Part shown: positions 44,237-56,270 of the stretch, piece by piece
Position numbering within the stretch: position 1 is the stretch's first letter
How the letters are laid out: each line of letters opens with the position of its first letter
Assembly: GCA_050084985.1 (NCBI GenBank)
Contig: JBITNC010000001.1
Coordinates: 117,056,001-117,120,000 of the forward strand
Reading direction: 5' to 3'
Origin: Nageia nagi
Lineage: Eukaryota > Pinophyta
DNA length: 64,000 nt
Position numbers and translations under genes: made by a program
The notes under the pieces: model-generated
Told to the model about the DNA's origin: nothing
The model's input: the letters and a program-made list of their open reading frames with translations, nothing else
The model's database searches: none

Positions 44237-45617
44237 ATCATGAAGAAAAATAGAAAATTTTAGGGTTTATACTTTTGAAAAAAAATTGGAATATCACGGG
44301 CTACTTCTGCGATCAATCAAAATCTTGAAAAAACTATGAAAAAGAAAGACAAAGATCATATAAAGTAGTAAACTGTTTCCACTAGAGATAGGAAACATAC
44401 ATGTTCTCATTTCTGCCCAAAGTCGATTTCCTCTAATCAAGACTCATCAATTGGACTTGATAAAAAGCTACAAATGATGTTCGTATAAACCCTAAAAAAA
44501 ATTTAAAAGTATAAACGTGAAAATTTGAAAACTATAAACCCAAAAAAAAAATTTAATTTGTTTTAAAAGTATAAACCCTAAAATGTTTTTAAAACAATAA
44601 ACCCTTAAATTTCTGGCGATCATCGTGAGAGCCAACACTTGTTCTTCACACTCCAAGTGGAACTCGAGCCTCATCAAGTGTCTTCTCTCATCACTTCTTT
44701 TTATGTCATTTCACCTCTCATCAAGTTAATATCCAACCATGGTTGTTGAATGACATATTTTGCATTGCAAAAGCTAGAGCTCATGCTTCACACGCTAGGG
44801 TGGAAATTGATCCCCAAACATTCTCAAAATGTTTGGGTCCCCCATCACATTCATCCATTACACTTATAAGCACATATTCACTTCATCCCAAAACATCAAA
44901 ATCACCTTTAAAACCACATTCAAAAATGCATTTCCGCCTCACTAAACTCTCAAGAAGCATCACACTCAACGTTTGCAAATGAGCAAATGACACTTGCCCT
45001 TTTCTTTTTAATTGCCTTGCTCAAAGTGTCACATTTTTGCTAGGGGTTTCTTCTAGGAGCACCATGCTCCTAAGCATTGCGCTCTTCTTAGGGTTTTCAA
45101 TTTCTCTTCAATTTGCATTTCTTTTTCCTTGCTTTTTCAAATGTCTTATCATCTCATCTTTCATCCCCACTAACTCCTCATTTGAGGGGTAAATCATCTA
45201 TCCCTCGTCATAACTTGGGGCATCACTTCATCAAACATTTTCACTCCCTAATTATGGAAGTGCATTTTTTTCAAGATCAAGCTTTAGACTATAATTAGCC
45301 CTTTCTTTGTTGGGGCAAAAACAGAAATTCCTCTTAGTAATTTACTTCAAATGGAGCCAGGTCTCTATACTTTGTGGCAAACCGACATACGCTTGCAATA
45401 CAACATTGTTGGTTCCAAGTCATTTTGAAGTCAATCATTGCGCTCAAAATGTTGTTTGAAACTTTAATCCGTGAAATCACCAACTCCCTTGATTGGGGCA
45501 ATTCTCTATCATCATCAGTTAAATGTACCTCTTCTTTCTTCTTTCATCTTCATCAATCACTTGTGTCTCTCAAATCGTTTTCGTGTTGCACCTTGCCTTA
45601 GTTGCAAAACGCATCAC

Positions 45618-45760
45618 AAAAAGGGACAAGTGTAGACACCTAAAAATGACACATTTTAACATTTGAAACATTATTTCATCACTAATTGCATTATTTTTTC
45701 CTAATCAAGCTTAAAACATGCTTTTAACACCCCTCAAATTGTGATTTATCCGCTTTGTAA
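45618..45760 (+). mobile_element. Polypurine tract and LTR start (TGTAGACACC)
   Basis: AAAAAGGGACAAG (45618-45630) directly precedes TGTAGACACCTAAAAATG, a common LTR start of plant Ty3/gypsy elements. The upstream 44740-45617 would then be the 3' internal part of an element. The LTR's right end is not defined. Confidence 0.55.
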
Positions 45761-46134
45761 CTGTCAACCGTAATTATTTAATCTCCAAAGAGATCTGGTG
45801 CATTAATTACATTTGATTGGACAATGCTTAGGCTCGATTTGTGCCTTAGCGCGGTGCTTCAATCTCAATCGTCCACGTGTGCGGTGCAAATGCATCAGAG
45901 ATTACAAATTATTCAATACACCCTTGCTTGCACAAAACATGAAAGACCTCGATCATCCTCAAACTCAGAAAAAGTACCAACTAAATCAAGGTGTTGTCGT
46001 CTCCTTTGGTTCTCCACCTCTTAAGTCCAACTTAATCCATGGTGGAATTGATTCAGCCACAGTTTCCTCCCAAGCCAGTAGCAATATCAACCTTGATATC
46101 ACATCACCCCTCAACTTCATATTTCCTTAAACGT

Positions 46135-47880
46135 ATTTCAAAGAGAAATGTGGTTGGAAGGGCTTCGGCCTAGGCAAATATGGGCATAGAACCAGCTATC
46201 CTCTAAAAGTCACCCACAAACTTCCTAAAGACATGACTGGACTTGGATATCAAACATCCTCGTTTTCAGAATAACCCCTAATTGGACAAAACAGCCATCT
46301 TCTTCCTCATAAATTGAAGAAGACATTGCAAAATCTAACACTAACATTTTAGTAACACTTGATCTGTTTGATGAGAATTTGTTTGATGATAGAGATTTTT
46401 ATCTTCCCATTGAGGGAATTGTGACATCGATCTCTTTGTATTCACATAAAGCTGATAGCAGCAGTACATCACATTACTCAATCAATATGGTCGATAGAGT
46501 TGTGGTTGTCAGAAGTCGTTTGACCACTCCACATAGATATCAAGGATATTCTTACCACAAAGCGATAGCCAGGATTCCTCTTGACCACTTCCAAAATGAG
46601 GAATCTTTGTTGACACTCTTAGGCACACGTACACATATGCCTTTAGAGGATCATCGCAGACAATCAATACACATGTTGAATTGAGAGGCATACTTCAAGG
46701 AAATTGAAACAAATGATTATCAGGATAGCATGGAAAGTTGGTCATGTTCTCAATTTGAAGATCAATCTCCTATGCTAAATCAAAGAACATCTGAAATCAA
46801 ACTCGGATTTCTCGAACAACCAAGGATAGTGCAAAGAACTCATTGTGGCCATCTTTAGAAATTACTCTCAAGTTTCAGCATGGTCTTACACAAACATGCC
46901 TGAAAATAGACCTAAGCATTGTGGTTCACAACATTGTCACTAGGAAAGATGCTAAACCATACAAGCAAAAACAAAAAAAGATGCATCCCAAGATTGCTTT
47001 GCTTGTCAAAGAAGAATTGCAAAAATTGCTTGAAGTAGGATTCATACAACCCATTGATTATTCGTAATGGATCTCCAATATACTTCCTGTGGTCAAATCA
47101 ATATAGTCCTTGTCACACCTCAAGGGTCTCCTCTCCCTCTACCTTTCAAATTAGATGTTGAGTGCACCAATACTATGGCAGAATATGAAGCACTCATCCT
47201 AGGCTTGCAAACAGATATCTCATTGAATATCAAAACCTTGCACCTCTATGGCAACTCCTGGCTTGTCGTCAATCAAGTCAATGGCTCCTATTAGTGCAAA
47301 AATGAGGTCCTCAAGAAATACAAATTTTTGGTTGATGAGCTCCTCAAAAGCTTCAAATGCTATCACATTGAATCAACTCCAAGATCAACCAATAAGTTTG
47401 TAGATACAATGGCTTCCTTGGTGTCTTTCACTCCATCTACACCTAAAGAGGAGGAAATCTATGTCGTCATCCACAAATTGCATCAACCATCCTTCGAGCA
47501 TCAGAATCTTCATCAATCAATGTTGTCAAGCATGAGTACTTTCCTACATGGTACACACAAATCTATGACTATCTGAATGAAGGACTCTTTCCATATGGAA
47601 TCAACAAAAACAAGAGGAGCTTCCAACAAAAAGCCACATGCTTCGTCATAATTGGGGGAATCCTTTATTGTCGCAATTTTGATGGGGTCCTTCTTTGTTG
47701 CCTTTGTAGTCTTGAAACTTAAACAACGATCCAAGAAGCACATGACGGCTTCTATGGGGGGCATTTCAATGTCATAGCAACTTCAAAAAGGCTCCTGCGC
47801 ATGGGCTATTATTGGCCTAAACTAGAAAAAGATTGTTGCGAGTATGTCAAAAAATGCTTCCCATGCTAGCAACATTCCAA
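46135..47880 (+). pseudogene. Ty3/gypsy pol remnant: G-patch-like, RT N-terminus, RNase H, integrase zinc finger
   Basis: Broken plus frames show a G-patch-like GFGLGKYGHRTSYPL (about 46160). An RT N-terminal segment follows at 46925-47070 (AKPYKQKQKKMHPKIALLVK, then EELQKLLEVGFIQPIDYS). Then comes an RNase H-like part at 47140-47450 (FKLDVECTNTMAEYEALILG, HLYGNSWLVVNQVNGSY). An integrase H2C2 zinc finger closes it at 47740-47870 (HDGFYGGHFN ... GYYWPKLEKDCCEYVKKCFPC). The RT palm with its YxDD site is missing: the frame passes from RT N-terminus to RNase H within about 60 bp, an internal deletion. The integrase catalytic core is absent as well; an LTR follows at about 47893. Confidence 0.82.
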
Positions 47881-47892
47881 CAAGATCTAGGC

Positions 47893-48903
47893 ATAATGTC
47901 CCCATTTTGATATCACAATGTATTGATTGGGCTTCACGGAATGGGATACCCCTCTCAAGGAGCCCTAGGGAGTGATTTTTCATGGTTGGGAGTGGTTTAT
48001 AGTAAAATAGGAGTTTTCTTGATATCTTGGGCATTATCAAATGTCATTTTTAATGTAATAATATGTAACTGTCAATCCCAAAGTGGAGCACCCCATTTGG
48101 CATTGTATTTTTGCATTTTCAAAGTAGGAAAAGAGCATTCAAGGAAGTCAGCCATAGTATTCATGTTTTTCTCCCAATGAAAGTTGGCCATGTCAAGGAG
48201 GCATGCTCATTTGTGTATTTATACTTGGAGGAGCTCAGTTGGAAAGGTATCATTTGAGCATCTTTTTTTCTTTGAGGAGCAGCTAGATCAACTATTATCT
48301 CACTCTTGTGAATGAAAACCCACATGGGAGACCTTGGGGACAAAAATCCCCTTGGTTTTGGAGCACTTAGGGACGAAAATCCCCTTGGTTTCCCTAAGTC
48401 ATTCATTGGAGGATCCATCTAGGGCTTCATTGATACTTCAGCATTCGAGATTGCGCATTTGAAGAGTCTTGGAGTGGAGCACCCATCTTTAGGAGGCATC
48501 TTGGTGCATCTTTCACCCTTCTTCAGCCTTCCAAGTGCTTCGCCTAGCCATGGAGAGCCAAGGGCATATTTTTGAGTATCTTCATACACTTATTTCAGCC
48601 CCTAGGTGGTTTGCCCACTTTCTAGGGTGCCCTACTTGGTCATTTGATATTCATATTTGTTTGTTATGGTGGATGAAGTTGATTGATACTCAATTTTGAT
48701 TTGGTGGCACATGTGCATGCATTTTCAGTATTTGTTTCAGATCTGAAATTAGGGCATAATTTGTTTAAATCTGAAATGTTGATGCATGAAGATATATGAA
48801 CTTGAAGTGGCTTAGTGAATGAAATTGGTAACTAGCGGCATCATTTGGCAAATCTGAAATTTAAGAAAATAATTCATGTTTTTTCCTAGTTTGGCTCATT
48901 ACA
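47893..48903 (+). mobile_element. LTR followed by primer site (5' end of a truncated element)
   Basis: It begins near TAATGTCCCC and ends GGCTCATTACA. The primer-site-like TAGTATCAGAGC at 48905-48916 follows, then ATATCTTGCCAGCCTGTGAGG, similar to the post-primer sequence of elements A and B. The left end is approximate. Confidence 0.65.
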
Positions 48904-48993
48904 GTAGTATCAGAGCCTATATCTTGCCAGCCTGTGAGGAGAATTTGATAGCGCCAAGAGTAAATCAAAATCTGTGTAGAGATAGTTGAAGAC

Positions 48994-49254
48994 ATGAATC
49001 GGCATGAGGAGAGAAAGAAATCCGCAAACCCTAGCTCAAGGGTTAAAAAGAAATTTGAAGGCACAATGAAGGGTATTCAGAAAGGTCAGGACCGAATGAA
49101 TAGTCTTTTGAAGCAATTAATCCGCATGCAAACGGCCCAAACAGTTAAAATGGCCAAAGGAGAGTATATTTTAAAAAAGTATGCAGACAAATGTATGCCC
49201 TATCAGGTGGCCTCATTTGTTAGTGATGTAACAGCTTTAAGAGCAATAATTTGA
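48994..49254 (+). pseudogene. Gag N-terminal fragment
   Basis: The 86-residue plus frame starts MNRHEERKKSANPSSRVKKK, is Lys/Arg-rich and lies 78 bp after a primer site, where Gag begins in this lineage. The rest of Gag is absent; RNase J intron sequence and the exon at 49465 follow. It is an abruptly truncated insertion. Confidence 0.45.
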
Positions 49255-49464
49255 ACTTCCAATGCAAGAAACCTCTTTTTTTTCAAAATTTCCTTGTATC
49301 ACAGATTCGCAAGGACATTCTATTCAAATATGTCATGAACTCAACAATTAAAATAAAAGTTGCAGGGAATCATATAATAACTGTTAAAACCGAAAGCACA
49401 AAAAAAGAAAATTCAATTTAATATTTAAATTCCACTATGAACAACACAAGAAGATTTGGCTCAC

Positions 49465-49542
49465 CAGTGTGACACCTTCCTTTGCAAGATCCTCTAGAGC
49501 CACCCGATCAAAAGCTTTTCCATCTACCGGTGACTCATCAAT
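49465..49542 (-). CDS. RNJ: Ribonuclease J, exon encoding the [13 protein letters not shown] segment (third exon in window)
   Basis: Twenty-six residues are encoded, [19 protein letters not shown] then AKEGVTL. It connects GDWK of the previous exon to MMSDSTN of the next, as in other plant RNase J proteins. Borders are AACAG|ATT and CTG|GTGAGC, phase 0; the upstream intron is 101 bp. Confidence 0.93.
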
Positions 49543-49643
49543 CTGTTAAAACGCATACTTAAATAGCTTAGCTTAGCTTGGAATCAAATTAGTTTGAATG
49601 TTTGTATGTCAGATCATTTGCTAGCGCAGAGTTCTGCATGTAC

Positions 49644-49835
49644 CTTCCAATCTCCAGTATGAAAAATTGTTCCATCTTTGCATCTAAGCACCAACCCACA
49701 ACAATCTGGGATAGAATGTGTGACACGAATGGGTTCTATCTCAAATGGCCCTGCACGGAACCTCTCTCTCATTTTAAACAGTTTAAGTCTTCCCTGAATT
49801 GCGATACTAAATTCTTTTAACCGCCTCTCTATGAG
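49644..49835 (-). CDS. RNJ: Ribonuclease J, exon encoding metallo-beta-lactamase motifs III and IV (second exon in window; main gene entry)
   Basis: Sixty-four residues are encoded: LIERRLKEF ... [17 protein letters not shown] ... FHTGDWK. The His of THSIPD (motif III) and Asp of HTGDW (motif IV) are metal ligands of the metallo-beta-lactamase fold. The closest family I know is plant plastid RNase J, a 5'-3' exo- and endonuclease needed for chloroplast RNA maturation and antisense RNA removal. The seven exons in the window (50221 down to 19493) give about 250 contiguous residues without a stop. The start codon, transit peptide and HxHxDH exon must lie beyond 64000, and the HTSGH motif and any C-terminal extension below position 1 or in unrecognised exons. 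Borders are GGCAG|CTC and AAG|GTACAT, phase 0. Confidence 0.95.
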
Positions 49836-50164
49836 CTGCCAATAAGTGACATCCCACACATCCCTGTTTAGTCAGTCTTGTAGAAGTTCACCATATGACA
49901 TGTTATCAGATATAACGGAAACTTGCAATACTATGCCAGAAACTTTTCCTTATATATTAATTCCGAAAATAGCATTATATAGCTGGACATTACAAAAGCA
50001 GTTCAGTGACGCTCTTGAAACTATATAGCTGCCAAGGGAAGAAAATAGCTTTTATATCCAGTGTCAGAACACTCCGAACAAAAATGCAACAATATCCACT
50101 CTTCCTACAAAAATACAAGCAGTATCCATATGATAAGTACAATTATTTACATTGCAATGCATAC

Positions 50165-50221
50165 CTCCATTGCAAATGATGATGAGTAAACTGGAGTATG
50201 TGAATCCAATGCTGGAATAAC
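50165..50221 (-). CDS. RNJ: Ribonuclease J, exon encoding the VIPALDSHTPVY segment (first exon in window)
   Basis: Nineteen residues are encoded, VIPALDSHTPVYSSSFAME. It follows HIGALPW of motif II in the family, but that exon is not visible between 50222 and 64000. Borders are AGTAG|GTT and GAG|GTATGC, phase 0; the downstream intron is 329 bp. The exon was too short to stand out as an open frame and was found by homology to the expected peptide. Confidence 0.88.
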
Positions 50222-50981
50222 CTACTCCAAAAAATAACAATATCATGGTAAATAGTAAGTACATTGGCAACTTCTTAATGAAAAATGCCAGAGAGGGAAA
50301 AAGTGCAAATATTCTACTTATTATGCTAACCTTAGGAAATTATTTATCAATGAAAAATTACATCTAGACAACAAAACATGAAATGGCTGCTTAATAAAAC
50401 AGACAACTTAGAACCACTAAGAGGAAAAGGATATCAGATACCATGTGTACAGCCACTTCTCTTTTCTTTCAAAAATCGTCAAAGTTTATAAAAGATGTAA
50501 CAAATAAGGACCCTCTTTTAACAAGTGTGCATCACTTAAGTTTCTATTTAAAATTTTAAGAAACTATTTTCTCCAATTTATAGGGTTGAAAAAACATGTC
50601 GAAAAATGACCAATAGTTTCTGTTATAACTGCATTTTTCAGCATAAGTCTATCATGAAAATCTATGCAAATTAAAAAAGGAGCTCCACAAGAGAGAATAA
50701 ATGTAAAATGAATGTACAAGTGTTCACCTAAGCCTGAAACAGACAATATAAAGTGTCAAAGAAAGCACTTGAAATATCAGAGATTGAAGTCATTCACTTA
50801 CTCCTCTAACCCAAAAGAAACAAGCTAAAAACTAAAAAGCTCATTTGGAAAGACTACAATTACCTATTCAAGTTTTAGTGACATTACCAAGTATGTTATG
50901 CAGTGAGGTTGATGTTTCCAGATGTACCCAAAATCCAACAAGTCATGGGGCTGCATATACATATTTGAAGTAAAATAATGA
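50222..50981. other. Intron sequence upstream of the first RNase J exon in the window
   Basis: AT-rich. No HIGALPW-encoding exon is found here, although one is expected upstream. Confidence 0.5.
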
Positions 50982-51142
50982 TGTAGACACTTAAATTTGC
51001 ATTTGACTATTTAAAATGTATTTATTCAAGTGTTCTATTTGATTTTTGTTAAGTGTTATTTTTGACCCACTTGGGGTTATTTTAAAATAACTCAAGTGGT
51101 ATCTTCTACTTTAGCATTATCTTTTGTGCACATTGTTCTATG
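50982..51142 (+). mobile_element. LTR start fragment interrupted by hAT
   Basis: TGTAGACACTTAAATTTG resembles the LTR start at 45631 and aligns with 42502-42620. The hAT element inserts at 51143. Confidence 0.45.
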
Positions 51143-52195
51143 CAGGATTCCACAGGGATGCATCCCCCCAAGGGAACATATTTCCCCAAATTGGGGACTG
51201 GGGAATGCCTTGGGAAACGTACCTCTCCTGTTCCTTTTTTGGGAAATGACAAGGGCCATTTCTAAGATGCTCCAGCCAAAGGGGGGACTGTCCCCTACAT
51301 ATTCCTCCTAAGGGAATGATCACGGGAATGACTAGCTATCCTCGGGAATGGACGAAGGATGCTTGGTTCTCCCTCAACCGTCCTCAGGGATGTCCAAGCA
51401 TTCCCCTAGATGTAGGCAGCCAGCCAACAATAAAAAATTAAAAGCTCAATTTTAATTTTGAAAAAAAAAGCGTCAACTTGTATTAGAGGTGGGACCCACC
51501 AATGTCCACATCGGTAAGTTATATATGCATGTGAACACAATTCCATTTCATTTTATGCTCGCTAAAAGCAGCACCAAGGAATGGCTTGTCCAGCTACACG
51601 ATGGGATGTTGATTCAGAGGAGGCAGGCCATCTTGAGGATGATGACAACGTAGAGGGGTTGGTTGGAGTGCTATGGGAAGCTCTTCAGTCAGATGATAAG
51701 GGCACCTCATCAGATAACTCAGCAAAGGAGCATGATATAGTAGCAGTAGTGCTTGAGCCCACAATACCATAGTTTTTATTTTGGCATATTGCTATTTGAC
51801 ACATTCATATTAAAGTCTAATCTATGTATTAAGTTTTATAGTTTTACTACTATGATTTAGTATTTCACATCTATCATTGTGTACTAGACTTATTAAAACT
51901 TAATGAAATTATGATTTATGATTTATGATCATTGGTTATGGCTCATTTTCATATTGTGATTCATACTTGATTTCTAATTTCAGTTCTAAGTTTTATAAAC
52001 ATGATTGAATTGATAATAATAATGAATTTGAAATAATGAAATTTCAAAAATTTGAAATTTCAGGAATTTTTACTAGTATTATACTTATCATTCCTTGTCG
52101 CTTTTGGGGCATCTCCCAAAAATGACCTCCCCCGTTCCGCCATCCCCAAAAACACGTTTCCCTATATCCCAATTTATTGGCCTTATGGAATCTTG
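51143..52195 (+). mobile_element. hAT-type element, second copy, with 8-bp target duplication
   Basis: The ends are CAGGATTCCACAGGG and the inverse of CAAGATTCCATAAGG. Flanks are 51135-51142 GTTCTATG and 52196-52203 GTTCTAAG, 7 of 8 matching. The internal region aligns with the copy at 531-1949, including GAAGCTCTTCAGTC and the acidic coding remnant (51581-51772). The DUF659-like segment present in the first copy is missing here. Confidence 0.87.
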
Positions 52196-52203
52196 GTTCT
52201 AAG

Positions 52204-52720
52204 TGGGTCCATGTTTCCCTAAGGCCGAGACACTAGGGTCTCTCTAGCAGTGTTAAATAATCCAAGGTAATGCAAACACCTTTGGATAGCTAGTTGGTCC
52301 TTTGAGTTGTGCTAACCCTCAAAGTAGCCATCCGTATAGCCCTGAAAATTCACTAGATCTTAGCACCTCCCTTGCGGTTTTTCATCCGCAAGAGGCAAAG
52401 GATGGAGCTAGCACCCACAACTTGGAGAGAAGAGAATTATTCCAAACAAGCATATCTTCAATTGAGCTCTCAATTTCCTTTTATAGACTCCAAATGGCCT
52501 TCATGTCCTGTGTCCACCTCTAGATGCTTCCATGGTGCCTTGGGATCTTCACAATCGCCTTCGATGATTGAGATTTTCTCTTGGAGTGAGATGTTGCATT
52601 ATGTGTCTTGGGATTCATGAAATCACATCTAACGGTGTTAGTTTTTCCTTCTAGGTGCCACACCTCAGGATCAATGTTTCCCTCTTGGGATCCTCGTGCT
52701 ATCCTCATGCTTTGCCCCTA
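52204..52720. other. Stretch without recognised gene
   Basis: Small frames on both strands, no recognised domain. Ends with CCCTA, the target duplication of the next solo LTR. Confidence 0.45.
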
Positions 52721-53997
52721 TGTGACATCCCATTTGGACCATTGACAAAATGTGTCATGGTCACTTTGTAATCTAGTGTTTTGTTTATGATCATGTTGTA
52801 CACGTGTAACTCAAGTAGAAGCTTATGGTCTGCGGACCCCACTATGAGCCCAGTAATGGAACGTCTCCCCTTGAGTAGTGTTGTGTTAACTTGTAATGGT
52901 TTATCCTGGATTGTGGGAATCCCTAGATAGGCATGAGTCTTGTATAGTCCAAAGGTGCATAAAGGAGCATACCAACGTTGGGAGGGCCCCACATACCCCA
53001 TGTTGGCTTATGAGGCCACTTAGACCCCCACGTCAGCTCAAGGAGGCTCATTAGACCCCACGTTAGCCTTAGGAGGCTCATTAGACCCCATGTCAACCTT
53101 AAGAGGCTCATTAGCCCTTCACGTTGGCACACTGGGCCCATGGGACCTCCACGCTAGCATACTGGGCCAATATGACCCCAACGCTAGCATGGTTGACCTA
53201 TTGACCCCAACGTTGGAATAGACTTGGCTTGGGATGATAACAAGGCATGATGGATAGACACTTGAGGCTATTTATTGAGGATGGAGCTCCATGATGGGGT
53301 TAGCTATTGATTATACTTCTTCTATATTGAACCCGATCAGGCATACAAGTCTTGGCGATGCTAAGCATTATTCCTAGACGGTGTCTAGAGGAGTGACAGG
53401 GTTGGGAGCCTGGCATTCTACAACTTAGGTGGGTCACCTAGTCCATTCGGTGGTATTCCCAAGGCGAGCTTCTACCTTCAGTGGTTGCCAAGGTTCAAGG
53501 AGGCTCCTTTGCAAGAGAGGATTTGGAGTTTGAGAGAGTTAGTCTTTCCTGTGGTGTTCGGCTTGTAGAAGGATTTGAAACCCTATATCTAGATGTTGAG
53601 ATTCCCATTGTACTCCATTGTTATTCCATGATATAATACAGCTTGTGTCTCTCTCATCATTGTGTTGTTCCCTTTGTATGCATGCGTTGTGATATACTAG
53701 TGTTGGAAGCTTGTTCTGGCTCAGTATTGTGGTATGGCCCCATCGTGGGTATTTCTATGTTGTCCATTGTAGTTGTGTTGCATTTGTGTGGTTAGCTTAG
53801 TGCTGGAGAAGCCCTAGGGGCTGACTTCAACTTTGTGGGATCATTGTTTGGTGTGGTGTGTAGTGAGGAAAACCTAGGAGGCCCACGTTGGTGCAATGAG
53901 GTGTTTGTATGCCCTAGAGGGCAATCATTTGGTGCTTGAGGGTTATAGAAGCCCTATCTTGGTTTGTTTTTGCTGTGGGTGATTTTAGATCGTCACA
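52721..53997 (+). mobile_element. Solo LTR (K type) with perfect 5-bp target duplication
   Basis: Starts TGTGACATCCC and ends GATCGTCACA, 1,277 bp. Flanks 52716-52720 and 53998-54002 are both CCCTA. It contains a cluster of CCCACGTTGGC/CCAACGCTAGC words at 52970-53220. No internal region adjoins, so it is a solo LTR. It is related to element C's LTR on the minus strand at 32788-34985. Confidence 0.9.
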
Positions 53998-54488
53998 CCC
54001 TAGGGATGCATACAACTTAGGGGGAAGGAATATTACATTGAGAGGCATTTAAGTTCCTTGAGATGTCAAATTACAACTCATCAAGGCCAAGATATGCAAC
54101 ACCTCACTAACGGAGACTAATACTGCATTTTGAATTATAATTTGCCTTGGTATTTCAATTGGCATCCTTAAGTGACCCATGAAAATTACAATATTTTGCT
54201 AATAAAAATAACAAATGATGACTCATAGAGTCCAACATCCCATGTTGGAGAGCTTCCAAGTGGGATAAAACATAGAAAAATACCATAATTAATGCCGAAA
54301 TTACTAAAATATTCCCAAATTACTCTAAAACTACTAAAATACTCAATGACTTAAAGAGCACAATGAGGGTGCATGTCCCACTTCCTTGTGACAAAGTGAG
54401 TGAGATGTCAAAATTTGGGAATATTAAACTGGGAAACCCTCCTTTAGGGAAAATATGCTCTGAAATACTCAAAAATAGGATTCCAAAC
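53998..54488. other. Stretch without recognised gene
   Basis: AT-rich; contains GGGGGAAGGAATATTACA near 54034, which resembles an LTR end, but no LTR could be delimited. Confidence 0.4.
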
Positions 54489-55076
54489 TGTTGTGCCCGC
54501 ACAACACACCCCAAAATACAAGATTTTGGGGACCCTATTTTTGCAAAGGCAATGAGGTGCATTGCCTTGAGATTGGCTTTTGGCAACGGATAGTTCATTA
54601 TGAAGAGTGCAAACATGATATCACAGAGCAATTCAAGGAGATCTTGCAACGAGACCCTGAAGAGTATCAAAGTATCCAATCACTGGTTTTGAAGCCAAGG
54701 AGCCAGGATCTGAGAGAGAGTATCAGAGCACAGATTTTTGGGTCTGGAGTGAGGTCAGTGGAGATGGGGTCGTTTCCGCAAAGTTTGAGCTCACGAGTAT
54801 GGCTAATGTGATGAAAAATGAGCGTTATTGTCAAGTTTGAATCCAAGAGCAGTGGATGTAGCTAAGATGACAAAAATAAGCATTTTTGCCAAGTATGAGC
54901 CCGGAAGTGGTCAGTATAGTGAAGATGTGCTTTTTGCACCGTTTGAGCTAGGAAAGCTTAGAAATGGTCGAAAATGCAAAGTTAAGCTCAAAATGGCCAG
55001 AAATGCTCAAAAATATCAGAAATGGTCGTTTTTTCAGTTTTCAAGACTCTGTTTTTGTCATGTGTTTTGGTAATAT
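54489..55076 (+). mobile_element. Fragment H: 5' end of a G-type element
   Basis: It starts TGTTGTG-CCCG-CACAACA followed by GATTTTGGGGACCC, as in G. It then carries the same degenerate repeats with CAAGTTTGAGC words. Similarity stops near 55076 before any coding region, so the copy is truncated. Confidence 0.75.
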
Positions 55077-55361
55077 TTAAATCCTATCTTGCAAATGATT
55101 ATTGTAATAGAAAATGACTGCTGCAATAGCAAAGACTGCTGTAATATTTAAAACAAAAATAAATAAATGACTACTGATATATTTTTTCTGCATTTTTTTT
55201 GCCGAATCACCGATTAATCTCCTCAGCAGGGAAAACAATTAATGACAAGGAGCGAACTTTCGAACATTGAAATGAACTATGCTTACTGCAGCACCAAAGT
55301 CTATGTATTTTTGTCTTGTATTTGGCAATAAACCACTAACATAAATATAAGACCTTCCAAA

Positions 55362-56270
55362 CTATGTTGCAATATGTCCTAAACCACAGGACACTCCCAA
55401 TTGGACTGTATTATATCTTGCAAAGTGTAACTCAGCTGAATCAAAATACAGATCATCAAATAGTGGCAATGCTTCCTCATCAAGAATTGAAATGAAGTAA
55501 CCTCTTCTCCATACTGCACTTTGACTTGTTTCCTTGGAAATTAAAGATCTAAACAAATTGTTTCCATCGTCAGGCTTCTCATCATTTTGTTGTTGTGACT
55601 GATATAGTACACCCTTAACTAATATCCACCCATTGCAATTCAAAATTGCCCAACTAGCACCTTTGCTTGCACATGCTGCATAGTATAAAGGAGAACTTCT
55701 AACTCTTGTGAAGATCATGGACGTTCCAAAATGACACATAACAACAAACACAATTGCCTTCAAGTCAAGAAACAGTTGCACATATTCAAAATACCAACTT
55801 GGTACAGCCATTTGAAGGGCAATAAAGACACCAAAATCTCCTGTCCTATACATAACTTTTAAGAATGTCTTCATGTCAAACCAACTCTGTCCATCATCAT
55901 TGTGGCTGGCAGCAAACAGCATATTCCAATTGTATGGGACATTGGGTGTAAAGTTTACAACAAATCTGATGTATCTAATATAACCATTTACTGCTGCAAA
56001 AAATAAGGTTGTTTTCTACAGAAGTAATCTGTTTTTGCCACATTTATTTGTATAGCTGAAGAACCTACAAACTTCCAGTAAATCCCTTCAATAGGGTAAG
56101 TCCACAATAAGGAAACAGTCTGCAAGATGTCAATGACCTACCTCATTATCAATTCGCCCAAGATTATCTCCAAAATAATGTCCTTGAATAAAGCCTGCAT
56201 TACCACATCCAGTTGCAAAGTGACTTAATAGTAGAAATTGCCTAAAATTCACGTCCCTCTTGGCTGATCT
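55362..56270 (-). pseudogene. XBAT32/33-type ankyrin E3 ubiquitin ligase fragment
   Basis: Two minus-strand exons can be read. The first (about 56270-56142) has NFRQFLLLSHFATGCGNAGF and ends GRIDNE at a GTAGGT donor. The second (56015-55362) starts after TGTAG with KTTLFFAAVNGY. Blocks matching plant XBAT32/XBOS ankyrin proteins include FFAAVNGYIRYIRFVV, YVQLFLDLKA, CHFGTSM, SSPLYYAAC and LNCNGW. The frame is open for over 200 residues but many ankyrin consensus residues (TALH, GH) are changed and the C-terminal RING finger is absent, replaced by unrelated sequence ending in GLGHIAT. It retains a 126-bp intron, so it is not a processed copy. It lies in an RNase J intron, same strand. Confidence 0.65.

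Noticed and set aside
50890-50960. Candidate for the missing RNase J exon with HxHxDH
   Set aside because: The minus translation does not give HGHEDHIGALPW or a relative; no other candidate was found up to 64000.
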